Assembly: GCA_023423415.1 (NCBI GenBank)
Contig: JAFAFP010000251.1
Coordinates: 1-42,525 of the forward strand
Direction: 5' to 3'
DNA from: Pseudomonadota bacterium
Lineage (GTDB): Bacteria > Pseudomonadota > Alphaproteobacteria > Rhizobiales > Xanthobacteraceae
Length of the DNA: 42,525 nucleotides
Made by a program: the position numbers and the translations under genes
Shown: positions 30,450 through 39,527 of the stretch, in pieces
How positions within the stretch are numbered: position 1 is the stretch's first letter
Layout: each line of letters opens with the position of its first letter
The notes under the pieces: generated by a model
Database searches by the model: none
The model's input: the letters and a program-made list of their open reading frames with translations, nothing else
Told to the model about the DNA's origin: nothing

Positions 30450-30649
30450 CAGAGCCTTTCCCTTGGCGGCAGTGGATGCGTGGCGCCTTCGGCTTCCTGA
30501 AATGGACGCCGGAGACCTTTTGGGCGGCGACGATGACGGAATACTTCGCGGCGATCGACGGTCTCAACGAGGCCAATGGCGGCAAACCGAAGATCGAGCC
30601 GCCGGACGACGACGAGATGGCGAAGCTCTTGGCGAAATACGGGAAATAG
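30422..30649 (+). CDS. Tail assembly chaperone, C-terminal extension (T part) read by -1 frameshift
   Basis: The -1 frame gives about 75 residues, including GLTEPFPWRQWMRGAFGFLK followed by WTPETFWAATMTEYFAAIDG. The FPW and FW patterns are those of the second chaperone gene of gene transfer agents and rhizobial phages. No ATG lies upstream of its conserved FPWRQW start; only an internal ATG (30476) is available. A fused product by frameshift is therefore the best reading. The fusion from 30108 would have about 180 residues. Confidence 0.7.
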   Translation, partial: GRRRQADGLTEPFPWRQWMRGAFGFLKWTPETFWAATMTEYFAAIDGLNEANGGKPKIEPPDDDEMAKLLAKYGK

Positions 30650-30658
30650 GAGGCGGAG

Positions 30659-33043
30659 ATGGCAACTGAAAACGAACAACTCGTCCTATCGATCTCCGCC
30701 GACACGCGCCAGATCCTCAACGCGATGAAGCGACTGACCGGTGAAATCGCCCGGTCGACGAGCGGCATCCAGAAGCAGTTCGACGACCTCGGCAAAGGCG
30801 TCGATCGCTCGATGACGACCGCGATGCAAAAGCGCATCGATACGATGGTCGGCGTAGGCACCAACGCGACCAAGGAATGGACCGGCGCGCTTGCCGAGCA
30901 GGGCAAGGAGATGGAGCGTCTGCGCTCACGCTTCAATCCGGTCTTCTCGACCGTCACTCGGTACAAGACGACGATCGGCGAAATCCGCGCTGCGCATCGG
31001 CTGGGCGCTATATCGGCCGACGAGATGGCATCGGCCATCCAGCGCGAACGCCAGGCAGCGCTGGCGAGCATCTCGGCGATCAAACAGCGCAACGCCGCGC
31101 TTTCCGACACGCCGAACGTTCCAGGCATGTCCGGTCCGAACGGCTTCAATACTGCCAACATCGCTGCGCAGTTCCAAGACATCGGCGTCACGGCTGCTAT
31201 GGGCATGAACCCGCTGCAGATCGCTCTCCAGCAGGGAACGCAGCTTTCCGCCGTGCTCAACCAGATGGGCAGCGGCAAGCAGGTCGTGCAGGGCCTTGGC
31301 GCGGCGTTCATGTCGATCGTCAATCCGATCTCGCTCGTCACCATCGGCACGATCGCTGCGACGACGGCTGCCGCGCAGTATTTCCTCACCAGCGAGGACG
31401 GCGCCGATGCAATGAAGCAGAGCCTTGAGGATCAGGCGGAGCTGATCCAGCGCGTCGCCCAGAGTTATGGCGATCTGCTGCCACAGGTTCGTGCCCTCGC
31501 GGCCGAACGCGAACGGCATGCTGGCCGGCAGGACATTGAGGACAGCACGCAGCTCGCCGTCGCTGAAACCTTCGCTCGCATCAAGGAAGAGGTTTCATCT
31601 GCCGGCGATGAAATCGACTCGCTGATGGACCTTCTTCGCAACACGGTTCCGCCAGACCAGATCGTCGCGGTTCAGCGCGCGCTTCGCACGCTCGCCGAAA
31701 CTGCGGCTGACAATACGACGACAGTCGAGGATCTGGATGCAGCGCAGGATGCGCTGACCGCCGCATTGCAGAGCGGTTCAATTCCGGTGTTTCAAGAAAC
31801 CGCTTCCGTGCTCGCCGCTATGCGTCCGGAGCTCATTGCTGTTCGTGACGACATTGCGCGTGCCAATGAGGCTGCGGCCAATACTCAGGCTTTCATCGAT
31901 CTTCAGACGCAGATCGACGGCCTGTCATCGGCGAAGGCGCGTGACGAAATCAATGAACTCACCCAGCAGATGCGCGATGGAGAAGTTTCGGTCGAGGAAT
32001 TCCTGGCCGAGCTCGCGCGGATCTCCAGCTTTGCCCCCGATGTCTCCGGGATCATCAGCGCGGCGCGGTCGGTCGCGGAGGCTTGGGACGAGGCGCGCCA
32101 GGCCGTTGCGACGTTCACAGGACGCGAAAGCCAGGGTGGTCGCGTGCGCTACCAGCCCGGTTTTATCAACCTGCCGTCAAGCGCGCCCACGCCCGGCCAA
32201 CGCCCGAACGATATCCAGCGCCTCGACTGGGAAGCCGAGTATCGCGACCGCGCGGCGCGCGCAGGGCGTGGCGGCGGAAAGAGCAAGGAAGAGACAGAGG
32301 CCGAGCGGAAGAAGAAGGCGATCGACGACGTCATCGCCAGTTTGAAGTTCGAGGCGGAACAACTCGGCCGCACTGGCACCGAGCAGCGCATCTACAACGA
32401 GTTGAAGCGGGCCGGCGTCGACCTCGCCAGCGAGAACGGGCAGAAGATCGCCAACCTCGTCACGTCTCTGGAGAAGGAACGCCAGGCGCTCGAAGCAAGC
32501 AAGCAGGCGCTCGAAGCCCGCGGCAAGGCGATCGAGAACTTGTTCGACATGGGCGCCGACGCCATCGGGTCCATCATCGACAAATCGGTCTCGGCCGAGG
32601 ATGCGGTCCGTAAGCTCGCCCTGCAGCTTGCGTTCGCCGCGGCGCAGGCGGCGCTGTTCGGCTCGGGACCGCTCGCCGGCCTCTTCGGTGGTGGCGGCGG
32701 CATCTTTGGCAAGGCGATCCCGAAATATGGCAACGGTATCAACAATCACCCTGGCGGTCTCGCCATCGTTGGCGACAAGGGGCCGGAGTTGCTGAACTTG
32801 CCACGCGGTAGCCAGGTTATTCCGAACGTGCGGCCGGTCGCCGTGCCATCGGCGCCGGCACTGGTTAGCACCGGCCGCGGCGGCGGCGACGTCAACTACG
32901 CGCCGATTTTCCAGATCGATGCCCGTGGGGCGCAACAGGGTGTCGGTGAAGAGATCAGAGCAGCGCTGGCGGATTACGATCGAGGGCGCAAGGCGAGGCT
33001 GCGCGCGGACCTGCCGGATCTGCGTCGCCGGGGGCAGGGCTGA
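30659..33043 (+). CDS. Tail tape measure protein
   Basis: The protein has 794 residues and sets tail length. The N-terminal part is coiled (about 1-170), followed by hydrophobic patches (about 175-245, including GMNPLQIALQQGTQLSAVLN, a common tape-measure block). A long helical middle runs to about 620. The glycine-rich end includes IPKYGNGINNHPGGLAIVGD and KGPELLNLPRGSQVIPN, typical of lambda gpH-type C-termini. The start has GGAGGCGGAG. Tail length of roughly 110-120 nm would follow from the usual 1.5 angstroms per residue. Confidence 0.9.
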   Translation: MATENEQLVLSISADTRQILNAMKRLTGEIARSTSGIQKQFDDLGKGVDRSMTTAMQKRIDTMVGVGTNATKEWTGALAEQGKEMERLRSRFNPVFSTVTRYKTTIGEIRAAHRLGAISADEMASAIQRERQAALASISAIKQRNAALSDTPNVPGMSGPNGFNTANIAAQFQDIGVTAAMGMNPLQIALQQGTQLSAVLNQMGSGKQVVQGLGAAFMSIVNPISLVTIGTIAATTAAAQYFLTSEDGADAMKQSLEDQAELIQRVAQSYGDLLPQVRALAAERERHAGRQDIEDSTQLAVAETFARIKEEVSSAGDEIDSLMDLLRNTVPPDQIVAVQRALRTLAETAADNTTTVEDLDAAQDALTAALQSGSIPVFQETASVLAAMRPELIAVRDDIARANEAAANTQAFIDLQTQIDGLSSAKARDEINELTQQMRDGEVSVEEFLAELARISSFAPDVSGIISAARSVAEAWDEARQAVATFTGRESQGGRVRYQPGFINLPSSAPTPGQRPNDIQRLDWEAEYRDRAARAGRGGGKSKEETEAERKKKAIDDVIASLKFEAEQLGRTGTEQRIYNELKRAGVDLASENGQKIANLVTSLEKERQALEASKQALEARGKAIENLFDMGADAIGSIIDKSVSAEDAVRKLALQLAFAAAQAALFGSGPLAGLFGGGGGIFGKAIPKYGNGINNHPGGLAIVGDKGPELLNLPRGSQVIPNVRPVAVPSAPALVSTGRGGGDVNYAPIFQIDARGAQQGVGEEIRAALADYDRGRKARLRADLPDLRRRGQG

Positions 33044-33645
33044 TGGCGATCGATCTGCCGACGATCCGGTTCCAGCCATCCTATCCGGCGGTCATCGATT
33101 CCGTCTCTGTCAACCGAGCGGGTAATCGCGTCGTCGGCATCGTGGAATATGCAGACCCAACCTGGCAGGTCGTCATGCGGACCGTTCCGCTGTCCGCGAG
33201 CGATCGGCTGGTGACAGAATGTTTCCGCGATGCCTGCCGCGGAGGGATGGAAACCGTGCGGTACCGGCCCAAGCATCAGTGCCTGCCAAGGTCGCTTTGG
33301 GGCAATCCGACGTCGCCGTTGCTCGCCAACGGGTCGCTATCGTCGAAGAGCGGGTATCAGGTCACGGTCGCGGCCACGAACGGGTTGATTCTTTCACCGG
33401 GGGACCTGATCAGTCTTTCAGCCGGAACCTATCATTTCATGGCGCGTGTCGTCACCGGGGGGACAGTCGTCGGCGGGACCGTCGCGCTGACGCTCAACAT
33501 GCCGGTGCCATCCTATATCGGCATCGGCTCGACCTTGCGCGTGAAGGACCCGATCATGAACACACGGATGCTTCCGAGCTCGTTCTCGCTGCCTGATGAG
33601 TTCTACCCGATCGCATCCTTCACACTGATTGAGGTGCCGCGATGA
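33043..33645 (+). CDS. Distal tail protein, hypothetical
   Basis: The protein has 200 residues, is beta-rich and has no recognised motif. The N-terminal block (PTIRFQPSYPAVIDSVSVNR) and the ending GDLISLSAGTYHFMARVV through FYPIASFTLIEVP suggest a structural tail-tip component. ATG overlaps the tape measure stop (TGATG). It occupies the place of distal tail proteins. Confidence 0.65.
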   Translation: MAIDLPTIRFQPSYPAVIDSVSVNRAGNRVVGIVEYADPTWQVVMRTVPLSASDRLVTECFRDACRGGMETVRYRPKHQCLPRSLWGNPTSPLLANGSLSSKSGYQVTVAATNGLILSPGDLISLSAGTYHFMARVVTGGTVVGGTVALTLNMPVPSYIGIGSTLRVKDPIMNTRMLPSSFSLPDEFYPIASFTLIEVPR

Positions 33646-34208
33646 GCTATCCGCCAGCCCTCGAGGCGCGTCTCGAGGAGGGACGCTTCGCCGTCCGCGG
33701 CCTGATCAAGTTCCAGTTCGGGACCGGGACCTATGGTGTCTGGAACGGGACCGGGAACTTCGTCTGGGACGGCGTCACCTACAAGCCAAACTCGCTGATC
33801 AGTGTCGACGACATCGAACTGGAGACCGGCACCGGCTCTGCGCCGCTGACGATCGAGCTTCCCGAAAGTGCGGATTTCGGGATCACGCCGGACATGCTCG
33901 CCTCGATTGAGGAGCATGATTACAAGGGCCGGCCGATCACCATCTACGACGCCTATTTCGATCCGGACACGCGCGAGTTGCTCCACGTCGAGGCGCTGCA
34001 TTCGGGCTACATCGACTTCATCGATCATGTCGTCGACAGCGGAGAGATGCGGCTCGTCGCCCATGTCGAGACAACGGCGCTCGACAATCATCGGGACGGC
34101 TACCGGTCGGCCTCGCATGCGGATCAGCAGCTCATTTCGCCCGGCGACATGTTCTTTGAGCACGCCGCCCGTGTCCAGTTCGAAACCTTCGACATCACGC
34201 TCGACTGA
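33642..34208 (+). CDS. Tail tip assembly protein
   Basis: The protein has 188 residues and is beta-rich. SLISVDDIELETGTGSAPLT, then DYKGRPITIYDAYFDPDTRE resembles the hub-like N-terminal part of DUF2163/L-type tail proteins. ATGA overlap upstream. It is probably part of the tail tip between distal tail protein and the peptidase-like gene. Confidence 0.65.
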   Translation: MSYPPALEARLEEGRFAVRGLIKFQFGTGTYGVWNGTGNFVWDGVTYKPNSLISVDDIELETGTGSAPLTIELPESADFGITPDMLASIEEHDYKGRPITIYDAYFDPDTRELLHVEALHSGYIDFIDHVVDSGEMRLVAHVETTALDNHRDGYRSASHADQQLISPGDMFFEHAARVQFETFDITLD

Positions 34209-34225
34209 GCCAGCAGGACATCGCC

Positions 34226-34669
34226 ATGAAGCTTGAACGGCTGCCCGACTGGGACCGGCGCCTTCCGCGCGTCATCGAACAGCATCGCGACGCCGACGGC
34301 GTCTGGGGCACGTCCGATTGCTGGATGCTGGCGATGGATGCCGTCGAGGCCGTCACGGGGGAGCGCGTGCTGCCTGCGCTGCGCCGGTACCGCAGCGAGG
34401 CCGGCGGATACCGCCTCTTCGCCAAGCACGGCTTTGCAACCGTCGAAGACGCGCTTGCGTCTGCCTTTCCGTCCGTCGGCATCCTGTCGGCCCAGCGAGG
34501 CGACCTCGGCACGATCGAGCGCGACGGCGTCATCTCCTGCGGGGTGTTCGATGCCGATGGTCTCGCCGTGAAGACGCTCTTCGGTGACGGCAAGACGGTC
34601 GTGCGCAGCGAGTTGCGGCACTTCCCGGTGACGCAGGCGCGTGCGGCCTTCAAGGTCGGGCGGGAATAG
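34226..34669 (+). CDS. Tail tip protein, NlpC/P60-like (DUF6950-type)
   Basis: The protein has 147 residues. GVWGTSDCWMLAMDAVEAVT near residues 26-45 is the cysteine motif (C32) of the small papain-like family that lies before lambda K/I/J-type genes. A later histidine occurs in ELRHFP. Such proteins may help open peptidoglycan at DNA entry or be structural. Its length is short for an active enzyme, so catalysis is not assured. Confidence 0.65.
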   Translation: MKLERLPDWDRRLPRVIEQHRDADGVWGTSDCWMLAMDAVEAVTGERVLPALRRYRSEAGGYRLFAKHGFATVEDALASAFPSVGILSAQRGDLGTIERDGVISCGVFDADGLAVKTLFGDGKTVVRSELRHFPVTQARAAFKVGRE

Positions 34670-34672
34670 TAT

Positions 34673-37264
34673 ATGCCGTTTCTCGGGATCACCGCTTCGA
34701 TCGTCAGCGCGGTCGTCGGCATTGGCTCGTTCCTCGCCGGCGGGACGGCGCTTGCGCAGATCGCGCTCGCTGGTCTCAGCATGGCGGCGAATTATGCCAT
34801 GCAGAAGTTCTTCGGGCCGAAAGCGCCGCCCGCGCAGGCATCACAGCTCGAAACGCAATATGGGGAGAAGCTCGCCCGCACCATCATCCAGGGCAAGGTC
34901 GGAACCGCCGGCCATCACCTCTACCGGAACGCCTATGGCAAGGGCAACCGGATGGTGCAGGACGTCTTCGTCCTGTCGCACTGGAACATCGCCGGCGTTA
35001 CCCGGGTCCGCTTCAAGGGAGAATGGAAGACGCTCGGCGGCGCTGTCGATGCGGAACGCGGGCAGCGCATTCAGGACATCGACGCAGAGGTCTGGGTCAA
35101 GGTCTACACCGGCTCGATGACGCAGCAGGCAGATGCGGGCCTGATCACGCGCTCGAACCCGCCCGGCCGATGGACGGCGAACCATCGCGGCGCGGGCGTC
35201 GCCTATGCCGTCGTCACCAACCGTCTGTCGCGCGATCATCTGCAGAGCCCTTGGGAGGCGTTCTTCGAGGTCGAGGGCGTCACCTATGACTGGCGCAAGG
35301 ATTCGAGCGTCGGCGGGTCTGGCGCGCACCGATACAACGACCCTTCGACCTGGGAGCCGACCAGCAATCCGATACTTATGGCCTATTGCGCCACGCGGGG
35401 CTTTTGGCGCGGCAATGAGAAGATCGTCGGCAAGGGGCGCTCGGCATCCGCGCTGCCGCTGGCACAGTGGACGCTGGCCGCCAACATCGCCTCCGAGACG
35501 ATCCTCGGAAAGCCGCGGTATCAGGCAGCCTGCATCTTCTCGTCGGGCGAAGGCGCGACGCATGACAGCAATCTGCAGCCTCTGATCGAAGCCTCGGCCG
35601 CGTCCTGGCTCGAGCTGGTCGGCGAAGAGTATCCGATCGCGGGCGCCAACCAGACGCCGGTGACAAGCTTCACCGACGACGACATCATCCTTGGCGAGCC
35701 GTTCCGCTTCTCCGAGCACCGCACCCGCACGACGCTCGTCAACACGGTCGCCGGCACATACATCGATCCGTCGTCCTTCTACCAAGCGATGCCGCTTGCC
35801 ACGCGTGTCGACGAGGTGGCGCTCGCTGCCGATCGCGAACGGCTGGCGGTGCCGCTGAGCTTCGCCGCGGTGACCGATCCGGCCTGCGCCGACCGGTTGG
35901 CCGACATCGCGCTGCGTGCAAGCCGCTATCAGGGCAATGGTGAGATCTGCCTGCGCCACAAATACCTCGCGCTGCGGCCTGGCCAATGGGTGACCTGGAC
36001 GTCAGCGCGGCGCGGCTGGACGAAGACCTTCGTCGTGCTCTCCAAGCGGCTCGGATCGTTCGGGGCGAACAGCGCCCGCAACGTCTATGTCAGCCTGCAG
36101 GAGGTCGGCGCCGGCGTCTTCGATCCGACCGCCTATGTCACCGCGCCGCCGGACGGCATCGGACAAGGCGCGCCAGATTATCTGTCGGAAGTCCAGAATC
36201 CGATCTTCGCGCCGCTGACGGTGAAAGACCCGGAGACCGGCAAGCAATATCCGGCGATCCGCGGCGTGTGGGACCCGATCGACGATCCAACGGTAATTGG
36301 CGTCGAAGTGCGATATCGCCCGAGCGCCCAGCCCGACATCCTGCTGATGCACCCGCAGGTGCCGGCGGACCAGACACTGGTGACACTCGCCAACGGCATC
36401 GTGTCGGCAACGCTTTACCAGGCGAGCACGCGGCTCGTGATGCGCCCCTATCGCAATGTGCCGTGGAGCGCGTGGCAGGAGGTCCTGACGCCGGTCGCGC
36501 CGTGGAACGATGTGATCTTTCCCGACGACCTCCTCGAGGACGTCAACGAGCTCGTCGAGCGAGCGGAATCGTTCACCGGCGAGATGGCCCGCGAGGCACG
36601 CGAGGCTGCACGACGCCTTGCCATGTACGGTCTCGAGCAAGACGGCGCCAACCTTTTCGACAAGCAGGATCTGCGCACCGTCATCACGGCGACCGCCCAA
36701 GGCATGGAGGCACGCTATGAGAATGTAGTAACGCTGATCGTCGCGCAGGACCAGATCATCGCGCAGCGCTTCGAGGAAGTGGCGGTCCAGCTCGGCGAGA
36801 AGGCGAGCGTCTCGGCGGTCAATCTCCTGTCGTCGGCGATCACGATGCAGGGCGAGACCATCACCGCGATCGGTGATGCCCAGATCGCGATCGACGCCAA
36901 GGTCGGCAACTTCTATGCCGGCGGCCTGCTGCGCATCCGGCAGATCGCAACAGAGACCGGAGCCGTGTCGACGGCGGCTCTTTCCGTCGCTGCGTCTGAA
37001 GGTGCCGCCACGCCCTCGCAGGCTGCCATCATCCTCAACGCAAAGGCGGGCGGCGTCTCCGAGATCGGGTTGATCTCGAACCGGACATACATTCGGCAGG
37101 GCGACGAGCTGACGCAGCTCGCGACGTTTTCCGGCGGCGTCTTCCGCCTCGGCGGCGGTATCCGCGCGAACTGGGCGCAGATCGACAACGTGCAGGTCAC
37201 CAACGCCCAGATCGCCAATGCCGCGATCACGTCGACCAAGCGACACGGGCTGATCGTCCAGTGA
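34673..37264 (+). CDS. Central tail fibre / host specificity protein (J-like)
   Basis: The protein has 863 residues. An N-terminal hydrophobic segment (about 5-35) is usual in J-like proteins. The baseplate-hub region (about 60-450) includes AEVWVKVYTGSMTQQADAG and AYCATRGFWRGNEKI. Fibronectin-like strands lie near 495-600, then a long helix (about 615-660). The C-terminus ends GGGIRANWAQIDNVQVTNAQ IANAAITS, the common tail-fibre trimer motif (split here to show its two parts). It contacts the host receptor or holds the receptor-binding subunits downstream. It overlaps the next gene by GTGA. Confidence 0.82.
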   Translation: MPFLGITASIVSAVVGIGSFLAGGTALAQIALAGLSMAANYAMQKFFGPKAPPAQASQLETQYGEKLARTIIQGKVGTAGHHLYRNAYGKGNRMVQDVFVLSHWNIAGVTRVRFKGEWKTLGGAVDAERGQRIQDIDAEVWVKVYTGSMTQQADAGLITRSNPPGRWTANHRGAGVAYAVVTNRLSRDHLQSPWEAFFEVEGVTYDWRKDSSVGGSGAHRYNDPSTWEPTSNPILMAYCATRGFWRGNEKIVGKGRSASALPLAQWTLAANIASETILGKPRYQAACIFSSGEGATHDSNLQPLIEASAASWLELVGEEYPIAGANQTPVTSFTDDDIILGEPFRFSEHRTRTTLVNTVAGTYIDPSSFYQAMPLATRVDEVALAADRERLAVPLSFAAVTDPACADRLADIALRASRYQGNGEICLRHKYLALRPGQWVTWTSARRGWTKTFVVLSKRLGSFGANSARNVYVSLQEVGAGVFDPTAYVTAPPDGIGQGAPDYLSEVQNPIFAPLTVKDPETGKQYPAIRGVWDPIDDPTVIGVEVRYRPSAQPDILLMHPQVPADQTLVTLANGIVSATLYQASTRLVMRPYRNVPWSAWQEVLTPVAPWNDVIFPDDLLEDVNELVERAESFTGEMAREAREAARRLAMYGLEQDGANLFDKQDLRTVITATAQGMEARYENVVTLIVAQDQIIAQRFEEVAVQLGEKASVSAVNLLSSAITMQGETITAIGDAQIAIDAKVGNFYAGGLLRIRQIATETGAVSTAALSVAASEGAATPSQAAIILNAKAGGVSEIGLISNRTYIRQGDELTQLATFSGGVFRLGGGIRANWAQIDNVQVTNAQIANAAITSTKRHGLIVQ

Positions 37265-38238
37265 CTGCGGTCAACGTCCTGCTGACAACCGACGAGGTGC
37301 ATGTTTTCAGCGATGGCGGGCACTACGACCCGGCCGGCCACATCGTCCGCGTCGGAGCGAAGACGTTTCATCTGCCGCGCTATGATGCAGTCCTCGCGTT
37401 CTCGGGCCCCACCGGCGCCATACCGGAGATCCTGCGCCGGATCGAGGAAGCGGATCTTCCGTCGCTGAGACTGCTTTGCTCGCAGGCGTCGGTGCTGCTG
37501 GCTGGCGCGGTGCCGATCGGGATGGCCTATTCGGTCATCATTGCCGGCGTCGAAGATGGTGCAACGCTTGGGGTCGCCCTTGAGGAGCGTGGCCGCGTCC
37601 ATTTGCTTGGACCGGGTTCGATCGTCCGCTCGCTGTGCTGCGACGTCGCGTTCGACCCATTCGATATCGTCGGCAGCGGCCGGCGCATGATGGCGCAGCA
37701 GCGGGCCGAGCATGGGGTCGTTGCGGGCTTCTGCCTGCACAGCTGCCTGTCGCAAGGTGCGCTGTCGAGCCACGTCCTCGATCGCTGGCCGCTCCTGATG
37801 GCAAAGCCTTCGCGGCCGAGCTTTGCCGCCAAGATCGCCAACCTCGAAGTTGACACGATCAACATCGCCAACAATGCGGCGCTGGCGGTCGCCACTGGAT
37901 CGTCGTCGATCGACGTGCCCAACCCGATGGCCGCGCCGGTCAAGCTCTTCGCCTCGGGAACGGCGAACTATCGCAACACCGGCGCCTCCGGTTCGGTGCA
38001 GTTCGATATCCGCATTCGGGCCTCGACCGGCAATCGAATTCTGGCGATCTACTCGTTCAACCGGTCCGGCAACAGCACTGCCTCGTTCCACATTCCGATC
38101 TCGGCCGTCGATCTCGCGCTTCATGCCTCGCAGACCTACACGGTGCAGACCGAGACGTTTGCCTCGGCGCCGGGAGCCGGTATCACGATCATTCCGTGGT
38201 CGGACGTGGTGATCAAGGCGCTCTATAGGAAGCGGTGA
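37261..38238 (+). CDS. Tail tip protein: Ntn-hydrolase-like N-terminus plus AKI-VDTI module
   Basis: The protein has 325 residues from a GTG start. The first 190 (MTAVNVLLTTDEVHVFSDGG, then HLPRYDAVLAFSGPTGAIPE) are laid out like a proteasome-type Ntn hydrolase: T2 would be the N-terminal nucleophile after Met removal, followed by a hydrophobic hairpin with SDGG and a helix pair. This is a fold guess from pattern only. From about residue 192 starts FAAKIANLEVDTINIANNAA and a beta-rich domain homologous in outline to the next two proteins. Confidence 0.6.
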   Translation: MTAVNVLLTTDEVHVFSDGGHYDPAGHIVRVGAKTFHLPRYDAVLAFSGPTGAIPEILRRIEEADLPSLRLLCSQASVLLAGAVPIGMAYSVIIAGVEDGATLGVALEERGRVHLLGPGSIVRSLCCDVAFDPFDIVGSGRRMMAQQRAEHGVVAGFCLHSCLSQGALSSHVLDRWPLLMAKPSRPSFAAKIANLEVDTINIANNAALAVATGSSSIDVPNPMAAPVKLFASGTANYRNTGASGSVQFDIRIRASTGNRILAIYSFNRSGNSTASFHIPISAVDLALHASQTYTVQTETFASAPGAGITIIPWSDVVIKALYRKR

Positions 38239-38651
38239 TGGCGAAGATCGGAGCGCTTCAGGTCGACACGCTCAACATCGTGCCGTCCGCCATCACAACC
38301 GTCACGGTCGGCAATCCGATTGGTGTATCGAACCCGGCCGCGCAGCCAATCGAGATCCACGGCACCTGCACGATCCAGTATCAGGGGGTTGCCAGCGGCT
38401 CGACTGGGTCGGCGACTTATCGCATCCGCCGCAACCGAGACAACGCGATCCTGTTCGAGGAGACCTATGGCTTCAGCGGCGCGTCGGGTGGCGCCGCGCT
38501 GGTCAATGCTTCGATCCTAGATGATCAGGCGACGGCGTCGGAGACCTACAGGGTCGAGGAAGTGCCGAGCTACAGCCCCGGCACGCCGGGCGGCACCGGC
38601 GGCCTCACGATGATGTCTTCGCCGCTCTACTGCATCGCGGTGAAGAAATAG
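38238..38651 (+). CDS. Tail tip protein, AKI-VDTI module (copy 2)
   Basis: The protein has 137 residues. MAKIGALQVDTLNIVPSAIT opens a beta-rich domain with YRIRRNRDNAILFEETYGFS, paralleling the C-terminal half of the preceding protein (FDIRIRASTGNRILAIYSFN). ATG 38238 is preferred to GTG 38235 because the paralogue at 38654 also begins MAKI. Probably a structural or receptor-binding subunit. Confidence 0.65.
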   Translation: MAKIGALQVDTLNIVPSAITTVTVGNPIGVSNPAAQPIEIHGTCTIQYQGVASGSTGSATYRIRRNRDNAILFEETYGFSGASGGAALVNASILDDQATASETYRVEEVPSYSPGTPGGTGGLTMMSSPLYCIAVKK

Positions 38652-38653
38652 CC

Positions 38654-38968
38654 ATGGCGAAGATCGAAGAGCTGACGGTCGACACCATCAAGATCAAGGA
38701 TGGTGCGCTGACCCGCTTCTTCGGCGGCGCAGGTACGAGCGTCGTCGTCAATTCCGACACGCCGAACCCGGTCGAGATATTCATTCGCGCGGCCGGGTCT
38801 GACGTCCAGGTCCGCCGCACCCGCGGCAACGTCCTCATCGGCCAGACCAGCGGTCCGGTGATAGCCGCCATGTTCGTCGATCCAGAGCCGGCGGCCGGCG
38901 ACACCTATTTCATCAGCGGCAATACAAGCCCGTCGCCGCGGATCAGGGCCAAAGTGAGTTTGCGATGA
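38654..38968 (+). CDS. Tail tip protein, AKI-VDTI module (copy 3)
   Basis: This protein of 104 residues begins MAKIEELTVDTIKIKDGALT and continues with a short beta-rich domain (IRAAGSDVQVRRTRGNVLIG). It has the same N-terminal motif as copies 1 and 2 but a shorter body. It starts 2 bases after copy 2 and overlaps the next gene by ATGATG. Confidence 0.65.
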   Translation: MAKIEELTVDTIKIKDGALTRFFGGAGTSVVVNSDTPNPVEIFIRAAGSDVQVRRTRGNVLIGQTSGPVIAAMFVDPEPAAGDTYFISGNTSPSPRIRAKVSLR

Positions 38969-39132
38969 TGTTTAGGGTCACCTTCAGGCACGGCCTGTTC
39001 TTCGATTACGAGGCGGCGACGATGGATGATGACGGCCAGACGCTGACGCTGCGCGACGAGGATGGCGGGCTCGTCGTTTCCTACCAGGACAGCGACATTG
39101 CCTCCTGCCTGCCAGTCGAGGACGCGCAATGA
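38965..39132 (+). CDS. Small hypothetical protein
   Basis: The product of 55 residues begins MMFRVTFRHGLFFDYEAATM and is beta-rich. It overlaps neighbours at both ends (ATGA), which supports a real gene. It may share an origin with the next one, as both are short beta-rich chains about a display surface. Confidence 0.55.
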   Translation: MMFRVTFRHGLFFDYEAATMDDDGQTLTLRDEDGGLVVSYQDSDIASCLPVEDAQ

Positions 39133-39287
39133 CGCTCTATCGCATCGTGCTTCCGGACGGCACCGAGCGGCTGCACGAGGCCGACACCGTCGAGGGCGGG
39201 CAGAACTTTCTCAAGCTGATCGATGCGCAGGGCCGCGTCGTCGCCTGCTACCGAAACCACGGCTTCGTTCTCTTCGAACCGGCCTGA
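39129..39287 (+). CDS. Small hypothetical protein
   Basis: The product of 52 residues begins MTLYRIVLPDGTERLHEADT and ends in FVLFEPA. It probably forms a small beta sheet. ATGA coupling to 38965-39132. No family was recognised. Confidence 0.55.
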   Translation: MTLYRIVLPDGTERLHEADTVEGGQNFLKLIDAQGRVVACYRNHGFVLFEPA

Positions 39288-39308
39288 TCCATAAACAGGA
39301 CAACTGAC

Positions 39309-39527
39309 ATGACCGACCCGAACCCCTCGGCGGGCGAAGCCGTGCGCATCGATCCGGCCATCGCGCTGCGCGAGACCAAGCTCCTGATGCAGGCGATCGA
39401 CACGCATTACCACAACCGCAACCTGATCCTTGCCCAACAGGCCCATGATCTCGGCGCGCAGCTCGCGGCATCCGGCCAACGGGTCGCCGAACTCGAGGCT
39501 GCCCTCGGCGCAAAGGAGCCTTCCTGA
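39309..39527 (+). CDS. Small helical protein before the tail fibre
   Basis: The protein has 72 residues; residues about 18-68 form a heptad-like helix (ETKLLMQAIDTHYHNRNLIL). It could be a trimerisation or chaperone factor for the fibre genes that follow. Its stop overlaps the next ATG. Confidence 0.6.
   Translation: MTDPNPSAGEAVRIDPAIALRETKLLMQAIDTHYHNRNLILAQQAHDLGAQLAASGQRVAELEAALGAKEPS

Noticed and set aside
36002..37246. Leftward frame of about 414 codons
   Set aside because: Antisense shadow of the J-like tail gene.
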